From Aliiruegeria lutimaris (lineage in GTDB: Bacteria; Pseudomonadota; Alphaproteobacteria; Rhodobacterales; Rhodobacteraceae), in contig NZ_FNEK01000012.1 in assembly GCF_900099935.1 (NCBI RefSeq), forward strand, positions 1-64,000: 64,000 bases of DNA, given 5' to 3'. Below are positions 54,991 to 64,000 of the stretch, piece by piece. How positions within the stretch are numbered: position 1 is the first letter of the stretch; each line of letters opens with the position of its first letter. Made by a program: the position numbers and the translations under genes. Below the pieces are notes generated by a model. The model made no database searches and was not told the DNA's origin. It was given only the letters and a program-made list of their open reading frames with translations.

Positions 54991-55149
54991 AGTCCGTCGA
55001 CGGGGCGTTGTCACGGCAACTCGCCGCAAGCAGCGGTAGCGCGAAAAGCCGGCATCGGGCAGCCACGAATTCACGCCGGTCAAACGTGGCGGCAGCGCGG
55101 AATCACCAGTTACCGAGCCTGACCACGTCGGACGCCGACGTCATATGCG

Positions 55150-56588
55150 TCAGATGCCAATTGCCTTATAGGCTTCCGCAATCCTGCCAATTGCGACGGC
55201 GTAGCCTGCTGAACGCAGGTCTTCCGCAGCATCATCGGGGTCGTTCCAGCGGCGCGGCAATTCGGCGTAGGTTGAACGCATCATGTCGTCGAGTCCGGAT
55301 CGCACCAGGTCGATTTCGCGTCTGCCATGCAGGAACTCGGCTTCGGTCTCCTTGGGAAAACTCTTGCCAGTCATCAACTCGAGCGACCGGGCAAGCGTCT
55401 GGTGGCCCTTCTCGTCATAACGCCGTTCCATCAACCCGAAGGGGATATGGGTCAGGTTCTTGACCCATTCGAAATAGCTGACGACCACGCCACCGGCATT
55501 GGCGAAGAGATCCGGGATGATGACCTTGCCCCTCTCGCGCAGCCGCCGGTCCGCCTGATAGGTTGTCGGTCCGTTGGCGGCCTCGACGATGAGCGGCGCG
55601 CGAATGCTATTCGCGTTTTCCGAGTTCAAGACGCTTTCGACCGCGGCGGGAATGAGGATGTCGCAATCGTCCGCCAGCGCAGCGGCACCGTCGGGATCAT
55701 GGCGGCCGCCGGCGTACCCGGCCACGCCACCGGTTCCGGCGATATGGGCCCGGAGCGCGTCAATATCGAGACCGTCGGGATTGCGGATCACGCCGTCGCG
55801 CTCGATCACGGCCGTCACCAGGCATCCATCCTCGCCGGAGAGGAACTTTGCCGCGTGGTAGCCAACATTTCCGAGCCCTTGCACAACCACGCGCCGCCCG
55901 CGAAGCCGGCCTTCCTCGCATCGCAACGCGTCTCGAAAAAGGCCTGCACGGCATATTGGACACCGCGGCCCGTCGCCTCTGTGCGCCCCTCGATCCCGTT
56001 TCCGCCCAGCGGTTTCCCGGTGACGCAGGCCATGCCGTTGATGTCGTCGGGCTTCAGCCGGCGGTATTCGTCGGCGATCCACATCATCGTCTGCTCGTTG
56101 GTTCCCATGTCGGGCGCCGGAACATTCATGCCGGAACTCAGGAAGCCGTGCCGGATCAGTTCCTGTGCGAAACGGCGGGTGATCTTTTCCAGCTCATGCT
56201 CCTCCCAGTCGCGCGGATCGATCACGAGCGCACCCTTGGAACCACCGAAGGGCAGACCCAGAAGAGCGCATTTGTAAGTCATCAGCGCCGCCAGCGCCTC
56301 AACCTCCTGCTGATTGGAATCGGCGGAGTAGCGGATGCCGCCCTTAGCAGGGTTGTGCTGGGTGGAATGCACCGCGCGCCAGCCCTCGAAGGTGTACATT
56401 CGACCTCTCAGGCGAACACCGAAGCGCGTTGCATAGGTCGCGTTACAGACGCGGATCTTTTCCGCCAGCCCCTCGGGAAGGCCGAGAGGACCGGCGACAG
56501 CCTCGAACATGGCATCGACATCCGACAGGAAGTTACCCACTTTTTTCTCCGTTTCCTTCGCGCCGGCGAAAAAATCTGCGCGGCGCAT
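55150..56588 (-). pseudogene. gdhA: Glu/Leu/Phe/Val dehydrogenase, one-base frameshift
   Basis: The N-terminal 225 or so residues run in one frame from ATG 56588: PAKGGIRYSADSNQQEVEAL, ALLGLPFGGSKGAL (catalytic Lys region), PAPDMGTNEQTMMW. Near 55895 the homology moves to another frame, RRVVVQGLGNVGYHAAKFL, and continues with VEAANGPTT and DLFANAGGVVVSYFEW to the stop at 55150. Adding one base around the GGGCGGCGC tract restores a protein of about 478 residues, so a one-base deletion (or sequence error) is inferred. Active, it would interconvert glutamate and 2-oxoglutarate. Confidence 0.82.
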
Positions 56589-56707
56589 TGTGCAGAATGG
56601 AGGGCGCTACCCTCCGAAAAAGGGCGGGCGGAGCCGGGGAGAACAGTCGGCTCCGCCCTTGCACCTGCGACCCAAGCGGAGGCCGGGCAGGTGAAATCGG
56701 ACCGACC

Positions 56708-57652
56708 TCAGAGAACCGGTGTCGGAAGTTCCAGGCCCGCGAAATGCGCGGCGAGGTTGGAACGGACGAGTTCGCCCATCGCCTTGCGGGTTTCCAACGT
56801 TCCGGAGGCGTGATGCGGCTGGAGCAAGACGTTGTCCAAAGCCAGGAAGCGCGGATCCAGCGCGGGTGAATTCTCGAAGACATCGAGCGCGGCGGCGCCC
56901 AGGCGGCCCGCTTCGAGAGCGTCGAGAAGAGCCTTTTCGTCGATATTGGATGCCCGCGAGACATTGATGATCATCCCGTCCGATCCGAGTGCCTCTATCA
57001 CTTCGGCATTCACGATGTGACGGGTCGCAGCCGAGGCGGCGAGTGTCACGAACAGGAAGTCGGACCGCGTCGCCAGTGCGACCGGGTCCGGCTCGAAGGC
57101 CCAGCCCCCTGCCTCGGGTTTTTCGGCAATATCGGAATAGGCGATCTCCATGCCGAAGCCCTGAAGGCGCCGGGCAACCTCGAAACCGATCCGGCCAAGG
57201 CCCAGCACGCCCGCGTGGCAGCCCCAGACCCGGCGTTTCAGCGGGTAGTTTCCCTGTTTTGCCCAGTTTCCGCCACGCACCCACTCTTCGGCGCCGATCA
57301 TACCGCGCGACAGGCAAAGCATCATGGCGACGCCAAGATCGGCCACGTCTCCGGTCAGAACGTCCGGAGTATTGGTGACCCGGATGCCGCGTTCCCGGCA
57401 GGCGTCGAGATCTACGGCATCGAAACCGACCCCGTAGATGGAGATGATCTCGAGATTCGGGCAGGCCTCGATGATGTTCCGGCTCGCCCCAAGCTCGCCC
57501 CGCGTCGCGATTGCGCGGATATTCCCGCCACATTTGGCGAGGAAGTCGTCCTTGTATTTCGCTTCGAAATACCGCCGGACATCGTAGGTCTCTTGCAGCG
57601 GGACCTCGTCCCATTCGGGATAGGCGCCCATCTGGAGAATGGTCGGTTTCAT
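56708..57652 (-). CDS. 2-hydroxyacid dehydrogenase (GhrB/hydroxypyruvate reductase-like)
   Basis: 314 residues. GVLGLGRIGFEVARRL is the NAD(P) site; NVSRASNIDE, DVFENSP and LLQPHHASGT hold catalytic Arg, Glu and His. Close in plan to the enzyme at 33243-34181. Likely substrates are glyoxylate and hydroxypyruvate. It lies 119 bases after the start of the broken glutamate dehydrogenase gene on the same strand. Confidence 0.9.
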   Translation of the reverse strand: MKPTILQMGAYPEWDEVPLQETYDVRRYFEAKYKDDFLAKCGGNIRAIATRGELGASRNIIEACPNLEIISIYGVGFDAVDLDACRERGIRVTNTPDVLTGDVADLGVAMMLCLSRGMIGAEEWVRGGNWAKQGNYPLKRRVWGCHAGVLGLGRIGFEVARRLQGFGMEIAYSDIAEKPEAGGWAFEPDPVALATRSDFLFVTLAASAATRHIVNAEVIEALGSDGMIINVSRASNIDEKALLDALEAGRLGAAALDVFENSPALDPRFLALDNVLLQPHHASGTLETRKAMGELVRSNLAAHFAGLELPTPVL

Positions 57653-57996
57653 CTTTCGGTAACTCCTGGGGTCACGACGTAGTCAGTTCGCACCTGGGCG
57701 CCCCCTTGTGTCGGCTACGGAGGCGTTGGCGGTTAGCTGAGGTCGCGTGGAGAAGCTTCACCCAAGTTCAAGTCATGGTGGTGAGTGGACACGAGGACAG
57801 ACGAGCAGGTAGAGTGCGACGAGACCACTCGTATCGTTGGGGAGGCCTGGACCCAACTGAGGAACTCAGGAACTTGTCACAGACGTTTTTTCAGAGCGTT
57901 CACACTTTCAACTGTGAACGTTTTGGATGTTCTGGGTATGGGCTACATTTCCGGAACAAACTGAAACCAGATAAGTAGTTCAATTTGTTTGAAAAG
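57653..57996. other. 345-base gap; one hairpin, no gene
   Basis: Between the hydroxyacid dehydrogenase and the tRNA only one clear structure is seen: CGTTCACA (57897-57904) pairs with TGTGAACG (57913-57920), followed by TTTT. It looks like a plus-strand terminator but no plus-strand gene precedes it; an operator is possible. The upstream 240 bases show nothing. Confidence 0.45.
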
Positions 57997-57997
57997 G

Positions 57998-58073
57998 TGG
58001 TGCCGCTGAAGGGACTCGAACCCCCGACCCCATCATTACGAATGACGTGCTCTACCAGCTGAGCTACAGCGGC
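57998..58073 (-). tRNA. tRNA-Thr (anticodon CGT)
   Basis: On the minus strand GCCGCTGTAGCTCAGCTGG begins a standard 76-base cloverleaf. The acceptor stem GCCGCTG pairs with CAGCGGC, the anticodon loop is TTCGTAA (anticodon CGT, reads ACG), the T loop is GGTTCGAGTCC, and the CCA end is encoded. No integrase or attachment duplicate was noticed beside it. Confidence 0.95.
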
Positions 58074-58285
58074 GACCTTTTCGGCGGCAGAACCGTATCG
58101 GATCCACCATCCAGCGCGTCGTGTCGAGATGAAGCCCGTCACATTGGCGCTTCAAAGCTGCTTCCAGCTTCGATCTCAGGCCCAATAATCCCTCGAACCG
58201 GCAAGGTCAATCTCGGAATTGACAGCGTTCCGAAGGAAATTCCGAAGATTTCGGATAGAGCGGGAAACGGCGTCGGCGAAACTGT

Positions 58286-58309
58286 TCGGGAAGCCCGCAA
58301 GCTTCCCGA
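58286..58309 (-). terminator. Hairpin after the hemY operon
   Basis: TCGGGAAGC and GCTTCCCGA form a perfect 9-base stem with loop CCGCAA, 15 bases downstream of the hemY stop on the minus strand. No T-run follows, so it may be a stability element or weak terminator. Confidence 0.5.
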
Positions 58310-58324
58310 TAGAGTTGATGAACC

Positions 58325-59848
58325 CTATTTTTTCTCAACTTCCGAGGCTTCGAGCGTGACGGTGTCGCCTGTTTCCTCCGTTGCGATCTCGGCCTCGGGC
58401 GCAGTGCTTTCTTCGGCCTCCACCACGTCTTCGACCGCCGGTTCGATCGGTGCTTCAGGCCCGGGCGTTTTCCCGACGACGAGCGGAAGCATTTCGCTGC
58501 CTGTGGGCATCGCCAGTTCCGTTTTTGCCAGCTCGCGCCAGCTCAGCGTGTCGAAGCCGCCGCAATTGGAGCAGACCGGTGTCCATGTCGGCTCGGTATT
58601 CTGGCAGCTCTCGCAAACCCATTGCGGCCCGCGTGGCGCGATCACGGCCTTGGCCAGCCAACCGCGCACAACCGCATCGTCCCCGCCCTCGCCGCGTTCG
58701 ATTGCGGCCATGATCGAGAGAGACCGTGCTGTGGGATCGCTTGTCGGAAGATCGCCGAGGGCACGACGCGCGGAGGGGAAATCCTCGGCGGCGATGTTGA
58801 GTTCGGCCAGAAGCATCTTGGTTTCCGGATGATCCGGCTTGATCTTGGTCAGCTCGCCGAACCGCTTCAGACGCGCCTTCGGGTCCTCGTCGGGCGCGAT
58901 CTCGGCAAAGGCAACGGCCAGCTCCGGATGCGGTTGCGATTCCCAGGTCTTCTTGAGCACGCGGGTTGCCAGGCGCGGCTTGCCCTTCTCGATATAGCTG
59001 CGTGCGGCCATGATCGAGGCAGGCACCAGGTCGGGCGAGAGCTTGTTGGCCTCGATGGCCGCCTCGCGGGACTCGATGGACTTGCCGGCATCAAGCACGT
59101 CCTTGGCTTCCGACAGCGCCAGCACGGCGTCGCGGCGACGGTGGACATCGCGGGGCAGGGTGCCGGTGCGCAGCTTGGTGCCAAGCGTCTTGCGGGCACC
59201 ACGCCAGTCGTGGTGCTCGGCCTGGAGCTTCAGCAGCGTATCCTGCACTTCCTCATGCTTGGGCTTGAGCGCATAAGCCTTCTCGGCCAGCTTGAGCGCC
59301 GTGTCGGTGTCGCCCTCGGCCAGCTTCTGCTTCATGATGCCCCGGATACCGACAAAGCGCGTTTTGTCGTCCTTCAGCAGCTTCTTGTAGGCATCCTCGG
59401 CCAGCTTCTGGTCACCGATCATCTCGGCCGCCTGGGCGGTGATCACACAGGTCACTTCCGGCGATTCCAGCAGTTTTTCGGCCTTGGAGACCTTGGTCAG
59501 CGCCTGCCGGCCTTCGCCGCTTGCCAGCGCCATCAGGGCCTCGTTCATGGCCCGGTAACCACGACGTTCCCGGTTCCGGTCGAAATAGCGCGACAACGCG
59601 GTTTCGTCGCCGAGCAGGAACTTCAGGAACGCGTAGAGCAGGCTGAGCAGCTTGAAGGCGACATAGAGAATGCCGACAACCGCAAGGGCGACCAGCACCG
59701 CCGGAAGTGGTTCAAGCTCGACCTCCTTGTACCCGCTGATCGCGATCACCACGGACGGGCCATTTTCCATCACGTAGCCGGCGCCCACGGTCAGGGCCGC
59801 GACCACCGCGACAAACAACAGAATCTTTATCAGAGACCAAAGCATCAC
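58325..59848 (-). CDS. hemY: HemY-type membrane TPR protein with C-terminal zinc-ribbon/rubredoxin-like motif
   Basis: 507 residues. Two membrane helices (about residues 4-27 and 46-70) form the HemY N-terminal domain, then TPR-like helices to about residue 400. Unlike enterobacterial HemY, it ends with CESC...CSNC (Cys412, 415, 426, 429) in an aromatic setting, resembling the rubredoxin domain of LapB/YciM, followed by an acidic tail. HemY (not the protoporphyrinogen oxidase of the same name) is placed in haem gene clusters but has no firm function. It is the last gene of hemD-mitofilin-hemY. Confidence 0.85.
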   Translation of the reverse strand: MMLWSLIKILLFVAVVAALTVGAGYVMENGPSVVIAISGYKEVELEPLPAVLVALAVVGILYVAFKLLSLLYAFLKFLLGDETALSRYFDRNRERRGYRAMNEALMALASGEGRQALTKVSKAEKLLESPEVTCVITAQAAEMIGDQKLAEDAYKKLLKDDKTRFVGIRGIMKQKLAEGDTDTALKLAEKAYALKPKHEEVQDTLLKLQAEHHDWRGARKTLGTKLRTGTLPRDVHRRRDAVLALSEAKDVLDAGKSIESREAAIEANKLSPDLVPASIMAARSYIEKGKPRLATRVLKKTWESQPHPELAVAFAEIAPDEDPKARLKRFGELTKIKPDHPETKMLLAELNIAAEDFPSARRALGDLPTSDPTARSLSIMAAIERGEGGDDAVVRGWLAKAVIAPRGPQWVCESCQNTEPTWTPVCSNCGGFDTLSWRELAKTELAMPTGSEMLPLVVGKTPGPEAPIEPAVEDVVEAEESTAPEAEIATEETGDTVTLEASEVEKK

Positions 59849-59856
59849 GGGTGTCC

Positions 59857-61365
59857 TCAGTTGGTGGCCAGGCTGGCGGCGAGTTCATTTGCGGCGGCAA
59901 GCGCCTCGGCCCGGGCAGCGGCGAGCGCTATCCAGTCGGCCATTATCTGTTGGCCGCCTTCGGGCAGCGCTGACAATTCGGCAATGGCATCCGCAAGGCG
60001 CGCTTCGGAGAGCGCGGCCTCGGCCCGGCTCAGCACAGCGTCCGGATCATCGCCATCCGACGGAGCAAGAGAGCGAACGCCGAGCTGGTTCTGAAGCCAG
60101 GTCGATGCGCGCGCAGCGGGCGTTTCCGGAGTTGTTTCGCTCCGGGAAACCGAGAGTGCCTGACGCGCGGCAGCGGTATAGGCCTTCTGCAATTCCGGCA
60201 GCGTTGAGACGCCATCGGCAGCCGCGGCTTCCAGCGCTGCGGGAATATCGATCCCGTCCAGCATCGGCAGAGCGCCTGCGAATGGGTTCCCGCTTTCCAG
60301 CGCGGCCTGGATATCGACCAATGCCTGCGCTTGGGCGGCGCGAAGGGCCTTTTCCCGGGCGGCTTCTTCGACGGATTCCGCGTCGGCCATGGCTTCGCTG
60401 GAAGCATCGAGCGCTTCTCGCACGGCCTTTTCGGCCGCGGCTGCGGCGGATTTCACCAACTCGTCCGCGGCGGCCATCTGGGCTGTGACGGTCTCGCGCA
60501 GTTGGGCGAGTTCCCGCCCATAGGCTTCGACGGCGGCGATCGAGGCCGGATCGGGTGAGTCGTCGAGCGGACGCTTCTCGAGGATCCCCATCCGGTCCGC
60601 CAATGCGGTGATCTGCGATGTCACGTTGCTCAAGGCGTCTCCGCTGGCGATCCCGGCCGCCAACTTGTCGAGCGCGGCGAGAATCTCCTGCGATTCGCCC
60701 TTCAGGGTATCGAGCGCGCTGGAAGACGCGGTCTCTGCGAGCTTGCCTTCAAGCATGCCGATTTCCGCCTGCAGCGCGGCGATGGTTTCGCCCTGGCTCT
60801 GCAATGTCGCCTGCACTTCGGGATTGGCCGGCATGAATTTCGCGGGCACGACGTAGGGCGCGGCAAAGAGAAGGCCCGCCGCCGCGAGAGCCCCGCCGAG
60901 GAAGCCGGGTACAATGGCGCCTCTGCGCTCCACGACCACGGTTTCTTTCTCGATGGTGCGCGGCGCCTCTGTTACCGGCGGTTCCGGTTCGGTCGTGCCT
61001 TCAGGGGCCTCTTCGGCGTCAGCAGGCGTTTCCGCATAGTCGACACCGTCCATGGTTTCGAGGTCGGCGACATCCTGCGGATCCTCTGGTTCCGCCAGCT
61101 CTTCGGATTCCATCCCTTCGTTATCAGGATTGTCCTGCGCCTCGGCTTCTTCGGTCGGCTCAGGCTCGAATTCGGAAGCCTCTTCGACAGCACCCTCGAC
61201 GATCTCCGCGTCTTCGACCGCGCCGGGTTCCTCTATCGTCGTTTCATCGGAAACAACGTTTTCTGAATCCAGCGCCTCGTCGGTGGTTTGCGCTTCTTCT
61301 AAGATGTTTTCGTCGGGCCGTTCCGTTTCCTCGGACGCCGCATCGGACTTTTTCGTATCAACCAC
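59857..61365 (-). CDS. Mitofilin-family inner-membrane protein (COG4223)
   Basis: 502 residues. A very acidic, low-complexity N-terminal 150 residues (Glu, Asp, Ala, Pro) precede one membrane helix (about residues 165-185, GFLGGALAAAGLLFAAPYVV-type), then a long coiled-coil region with TLQSQGETIAALQAEIGMLEG and a C-terminal helical mitofilin-like domain. In alphaproteobacteria this protein is the presumed relative of mitochondrial Mic60 and lies between hemD and hemY, as here. It probably shapes or organises the inner membrane. Only 8 bases separate it from hemY. Confidence 0.85.
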   Translation of the reverse strand: MVDTKKSDAASEETERPDENILEEAQTTDEALDSENVVSDETTIEEPGAVEDAEIVEGAVEEASEFEPEPTEEAEAQDNPDNEGMESEELAEPEDPQDVADLETMDGVDYAETPADAEEAPEGTTEPEPPVTEAPRTIEKETVVVERRGAIVPGFLGGALAAAGLLFAAPYVVPAKFMPANPEVQATLQSQGETIAALQAEIGMLEGKLAETASSSALDTLKGESQEILAALDKLAAGIASGDALSNVTSQITALADRMGILEKRPLDDSPDPASIAAVEAYGRELAQLRETVTAQMAAADELVKSAAAAAEKAVREALDASSEAMADAESVEEAAREKALRAAQAQALVDIQAALESGNPFAGALPMLDGIDIPAALEAAAADGVSTLPELQKAYTAAARQALSVSRSETTPETPAARASTWLQNQLGVRSLAPSDGDDPDAVLSRAEAALSEARLADAIAELSALPEGGQQIMADWIALAAARAEALAAANELAASLATN

Positions 61366-61441
61366 TGAAAATTACCCCCCGAATCTCGGCAATGTGCCTG
61401 ACGGTTATCCGGCATGAACTTAGCTTGGCGCGACCCCTGCC

Positions 61442-62176
61442 TCAAGCGGAGGGGTATGCGTCAAACAGACTGCCCATCGCGGACAGGATGCCCGCGGCAT
61501 CCGGCGAGGGCGCGATCAGAACATTTTCGCCCGGCCGCGATGACCATGCCATGGCCGTGGCGTCGCTGATAGCTACAAGGTGGATACGCGCTTTCCGGTG
61601 CTCCACAGCCCCCGCAAGCAAATCGGCGGAGCGCGGCGAAAAGACCGGTGCGACGATATCCGTTTGTTTTTTCAATATGTTGTGGATTTCTGATCGCAGT
61701 GGCAGTGCTCGCTGATCGTAGACGATCAGCGTTCGCGCCTCCCGACCGGCCTCGCGCAACGTCTCGGCGAGGTCTCCGCGCCTGTGCTGCCCGGTGACGT
61801 GGACGATCGCGGTGACCGAGGGATCTTCGATCAGAGCCTCGGTCAGGGATTTCACCGTCGGTTTCGTGGTTCTGACGGAATAACCTTCTGCTTGTGCCCT
61901 TTCGGCCGTTCTGGCGCCAACGCACCAGGCCGCCCGGCCTCCCGCTTCCTGATGCAGCGACAAGGCGCGAACGCCATTTTCCGACGTAAAGGCGATTTCC
62001 TCGTTCAACCCGGGCGGAGACACGATTTCCAGGGGAACAATTTCGAAAAGTGGTGCAATCAGGGTCTTCGCGAAGATCCCGATTACCTCTTCGACCTGAC
62101 GGGAAAAGCGCCGGGAGGCCGGTTCCGGCCGCGTCAACAGGAGGGTCGTGTCGCGAAGGTTCACTTTACCGGCCAT
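61442..62176 (-). CDS. hemD: Uroporphyrinogen-III synthase
   Basis: 244 residues. It closes and inverts ring D of hydroxymethylbilane to make uroporphyrinogen III. The family is poorly conserved, but [17 protein letters not shown] at the start, [31 protein letters not shown] and [12 protein letters not shown] occur in the expected order and spacing. Its position with mitofilin and hemY genes, divergent from tsaD, is the usual alphaproteobacterial arrangement. hemC is not in the window. Confidence 0.85.
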   Translation of the reverse strand: MAGKVNLRDTTLLLTRPEPASRRFSRQVEEVIGIFAKTLIAPLFEIVPLEIVSPPGLNEEIAFTSENGVRALSLHQEAGGRAAWCVGARTAERAQAEGYSVRTTKPTVKSLTEALIEDPSVTAIVHVTGQHRRGDLAETLREAGREARTLIVYDQRALPLRSEIHNILKKQTDIVAPVFSPRSADLLAGAVEHRKARIHLVAISDATAMAWSSRPGENVLIAPSPDAAGILSAMGSLFDAYPSA

Positions 62177-62221
62177 TCCAACTATCTGGGCAGGACATTC
62201 CTAACCGTCGGATCGTATCTC

Positions 62222-63334
62222 GTGCAACGCCCGGACACTCCAAATCAACTGACTGTGCTCGGAATCGAGAGCAGCTGCGACGATACATCTGCCGCCGTCG
62301 TACGATGGCGCAAAGAAACGGGCGGAGAAATCCTGTCGAATGTTGTCTCCGGCCAGACCGAACTTCATGCTGCTTTCGGCGGGGTCGTGCCGGAAATTGC
62401 CGCTAGGGCGCATGCCGAGAAGCTGGATCTGATGGTCGAAGCCGCTCTGCGGGATGCCAGGGTAACCTTGAAGGAGCTGGATGCAATTGCGGTCACCGCG
62501 GGTCCGGGGCTGATCGGCGGCGTGCTGTCCGGGGTGATGTGTGCCAAGGGGCTCGCTGCGGGGGCCGGCCTGCCGCTGGTAGGGGTCAACCATCTGGCAG
62601 GCCATGCTTTGACGCCGCGCCTCACCGATGGGCTGGGTTTCCCCTACCTGATGCTGCTTGTGTCCGGTGGCCATTGCCAGTTTCTCATCGTCGAATCGCC
62701 TGACAGGTTCCACCGTCTTGGCGGCACGATTGACGATGCTCCCGGGGAAGCCTTCGACAAGACCGCACGTCTTCTCGGGCTTGAACAACCCGGCGGTCCG
62801 GAGGTGGAGCAGGCCGCCGTTGCGGGTAACTCGAAACGGTTTCCATTTCCACGTCCGCTTCTGGACAGGCCGGGATGCGACATGTCCTTCTCCGGCCTGA
62901 AAACAGCGCTTCTGCGCGCCAGGGACGCCTGTATCAAGCGAGAGCAGGGGCTGCGCGAACAGGATCGCGCGGATCTTTGCGCGAGCTTTCAGGCGGCTGT
63001 TGCCGATGTGCTCGCCGAGAAAAGCCGACGTGCGCTAGCCGCGTATCTTGCCCTGAACCCGCCGGTGCCGATGATGGCCGTGGCAGGTGGGGTGGCTGCG
63101 AATAACCTGATCCGTGCTCGGCTCGAAGCAGTCTGCACAGAGCAAGGAACCGGTTTCGTCGCGCCGCCGTTAGCACTGTGCACCGACAATGCGGGCATGA
63201 TTGCCTGGGCCGGAATAGAGCGCTTCAGGCGGGGCGAAACCGACGATCTTACCCTTTCGGCGCGCCCACGCTGGCCACTGGACACCCGTCAGGCCGCCAT
63301 GCTGGGATCGGGAAAAAAAGGCGCAAAGGCCTGA
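62222..63334 (+). CDS. tsaD: tRNA N6-adenosine threonylcarbamoyltransferase
   Basis: 370 residues from GTG 62222; GTG 62255 is an alternative, and no ATG fits. TsaD transfers threonylcarbamoyl to A37 of ANN-decoding tRNAs. [16 protein letters not shown] is the N-terminal signature, [10 protein letters not shown] holds two metal-binding His, and GGVAANN plus [10 protein letters not shown] complete the ASKHA-fold sites. It is divergent from hemD with 45 bases between the starts. A tRNA-Thr (a substrate tRNA class) lies in the same block by coincidence or conserved order. Confidence 0.95.
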   Translation: MQRPDTPNQLTVLGIESSCDDTSAAVVRWRKETGGEILSNVVSGQTELHAAFGGVVPEIAARAHAEKLDLMVEAALRDARVTLKELDAIAVTAGPGLIGGVLSGVMCAKGLAAGAGLPLVGVNHLAGHALTPRLTDGLGFPYLMLLVSGGHCQFLIVESPDRFHRLGGTIDDAPGEAFDKTARLLGLEQPGGPEVEQAAVAGNSKRFPFPRPLLDRPGCDMSFSGLKTALLRARDACIKREQGLREQDRADLCASFQAAVADVLAEKSRRALAAYLALNPPVPMMAVAGGVAANNLIRARLEAVCTEQGTGFVAPPLALCTDNAGMIAWAGIERFRRGETDDLTLSARPRWPLDTRQAAMLGSGKKGAKA

Positions 63335-63352
63335 AAACGCGGATTTCCGTGG

Positions 63353-64000
63353 TCATTGGACAACGAATTCCGCGTGCAGCGCCCCTGCCGCCTTGATGCT
63401 TTTGAGTATGTCAATCAAGTCGCGCGGCGCGACTCCAAGCGCATTGAGCCCGGCAACCACTTCGGCAAGCGACGTGCCGCCATCCACTTCGGCCAAGCCG
63501 ATTCCCGGCTCCTCGTCGATCTGCGCTGACGACCGGGGCACAACAACGGTCTCTCCCGGAGAGAACGGGTTCGGTTGGATAGCAATCGGTGTCTCGTCGA
63601 TCCGAAGCGTCAGGTTTCCCTGTGACACCGCGACACGCGATATGCGGACATCGTCCCCCATGACGATGGTTCCTGAACGTTGATCCACAACCACGCGCGC
63701 CTTTCTTTCAGGCTCCACCGTGAGATTTTCGATCTTGCCGATCGCTCTGGCCGGTGAGCCACTGCGCGTTGCGGCTATATCCAGCTCGACGGTCCCCGAA
63801 TCGAGCATCAGCGCGACTTGTCTGCCGAAGAAGCGATTGATCGCGGTTTCTATCCGTCCCGCGGTGGTGAAATCAGGGACGCGCAAGGCGAGGCGCAAGG
63901 ATTGAAGCGAGCTGAAATCAAAATCGATCTCCCTCTCGATCCTGCCGCCCGCGGGAATGACGCCGGAAGTTGGAACCCCTGTGACGACCGATGAGGCATC
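63353..64000 (-). CDS. flgI: Flagellar P-ring protein FlgI, C-terminal part
   Basis: The minus-strand frame is open from the right window edge to TGA at 63353-63355, 215 residues. TGVPTSGVIPAGGRIERE, then LALRVPDFTTAGRIETAIN, IVMGDDVRISRVAVSQGNL and the C-terminal LVAGLNALGV-type block (VVAGLNALGVAPRDLI) are characteristic of FlgI, which forms the periplasmic P ring around the flagellar rod. The start and signal peptide are outside the window. It converges with tsaD, 18 bases apart. Confidence 0.93.
   Translation of the reverse strand, partial: DASSVVTGVPTSGVIPAGGRIEREIDFDFSSLQSLRLALRVPDFTTAGRIETAINRFFGRQVALMLDSGTVELDIAATRSGSPARAIGKIENLTVEPERKARVVVDQRSGTIVMGDDVRISRVAVSQGNLTLRIDETPIAIQPNPFSPGETVVVPRSSAQIDEEPGIGLAEVDGGTSLAEVVAGLNALGVAPRDLIDILKSIKAAGALHAEFVVQ

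Noticed and set aside
57998-58073. tRNA-Thr as the attachment site of an integrated element.
   Set aside because: No integrase, phage gene or duplicated tRNA 3' end was noticed on either side; both flanks look like stable chromosome.

Overview
The window looks like chromosome from an alphaproteobacterium of the Rhodobacteraceae (Roseobacter-type). The grounds are high GC, TRAP and CUT2 sugar transporters, GGAGG ribosome sites with GTG/TTG starts, short GGGATATTT-type palindromic repeats, and a housekeeping block (hemD, mitofilin-like, hemY, tRNA-Thr, tsaD, flgI) typical of that group. This is family-level inference from gene content; no rRNA is present to confirm it.

Layout. (1) 1-5470: right end of an IS630-type element that has removed the start of a PLP-dependent decarboxylase, followed by an adenylating ligase with an in-frame stop, a GSCFA protein and a GNAT protein: a decaying, unassigned biosynthetic-looking cluster. 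(2) 5467-8118: pyrB, a small membrane protein and a dihydroorotase homologue without its catalytic residues. (3) 8288-10702: class III aminotransferase and fructose-1,6-bisphosphatase. (4) 11071-17285: transketolase, RpiB-type isomerase, TIM-type isomerase, DeoR repressor and DhaKL-type kinase; together these best fit L-erythrulose to erythrose 4-phosphate and then the pentose phosphate pathway. (5) 17410-32951: a GntR regulator and a large putative regulon (DenD-like dehydrogenase, xylose-isomerase-like TIM barrel, TRAP transporter, DMT, SDR, AzlCD, RraA-like, LysE, DHDPS-like, FAH-like, AEC). It is tied together by a TGGTATACCA-type operator seen at four places. (6) 33243-41864: hydroxyacid dehydrogenase, SMP-30 lactonase, complete CUT2 sugar ABC transporter and a divergent cytoplasmic GAF histidine kinase/NarL-type regulator pair. 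(7) 42136-49715: operon of a second transketolase, hydroxypyruvate isomerase-like, tartronate-semialdehyde-reductase-like and shikimate-dehydrogenase-like genes, a divergent GntR regulator, and alpha-ketoglutarate semialdehyde dehydrogenase. (8) 49940-56588: a degenerate stretch with several broken genes (MFS with internal deletion, hydrolase fragment with a nonsense codon, 5'-truncated aldo/keto reductase, SDR relic, frameshifted glutamate dehydrogenase). (9) 56708-64000: a second hydroxyacid dehydrogenase, then the housekeeping block.

How the genes work together. Blocks 4 to 7 read as a sugar-acid and tetrulose catabolic island. The TRAP and ABC systems import acids or sugars. The DenD-like dehydrogenase and the TIM-barrel enzyme could oxidise and decarboxylate (or isomerise) an aldonate to a tetrulose, which the kinase and two isomerases would turn into erythrose 4-phosphate for transketolase. 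In parallel the FAH-like, DHDPS-like and semialdehyde dehydrogenase genes fit a 2-keto-3-deoxypentonate to 2-oxoglutarate route, and the Hyi/GarR-like genes process hydroxypyruvate and tartronate semialdehyde. The substrate is not determined by the sequence. No CRISPR array, rRNA or phage genes were seen.
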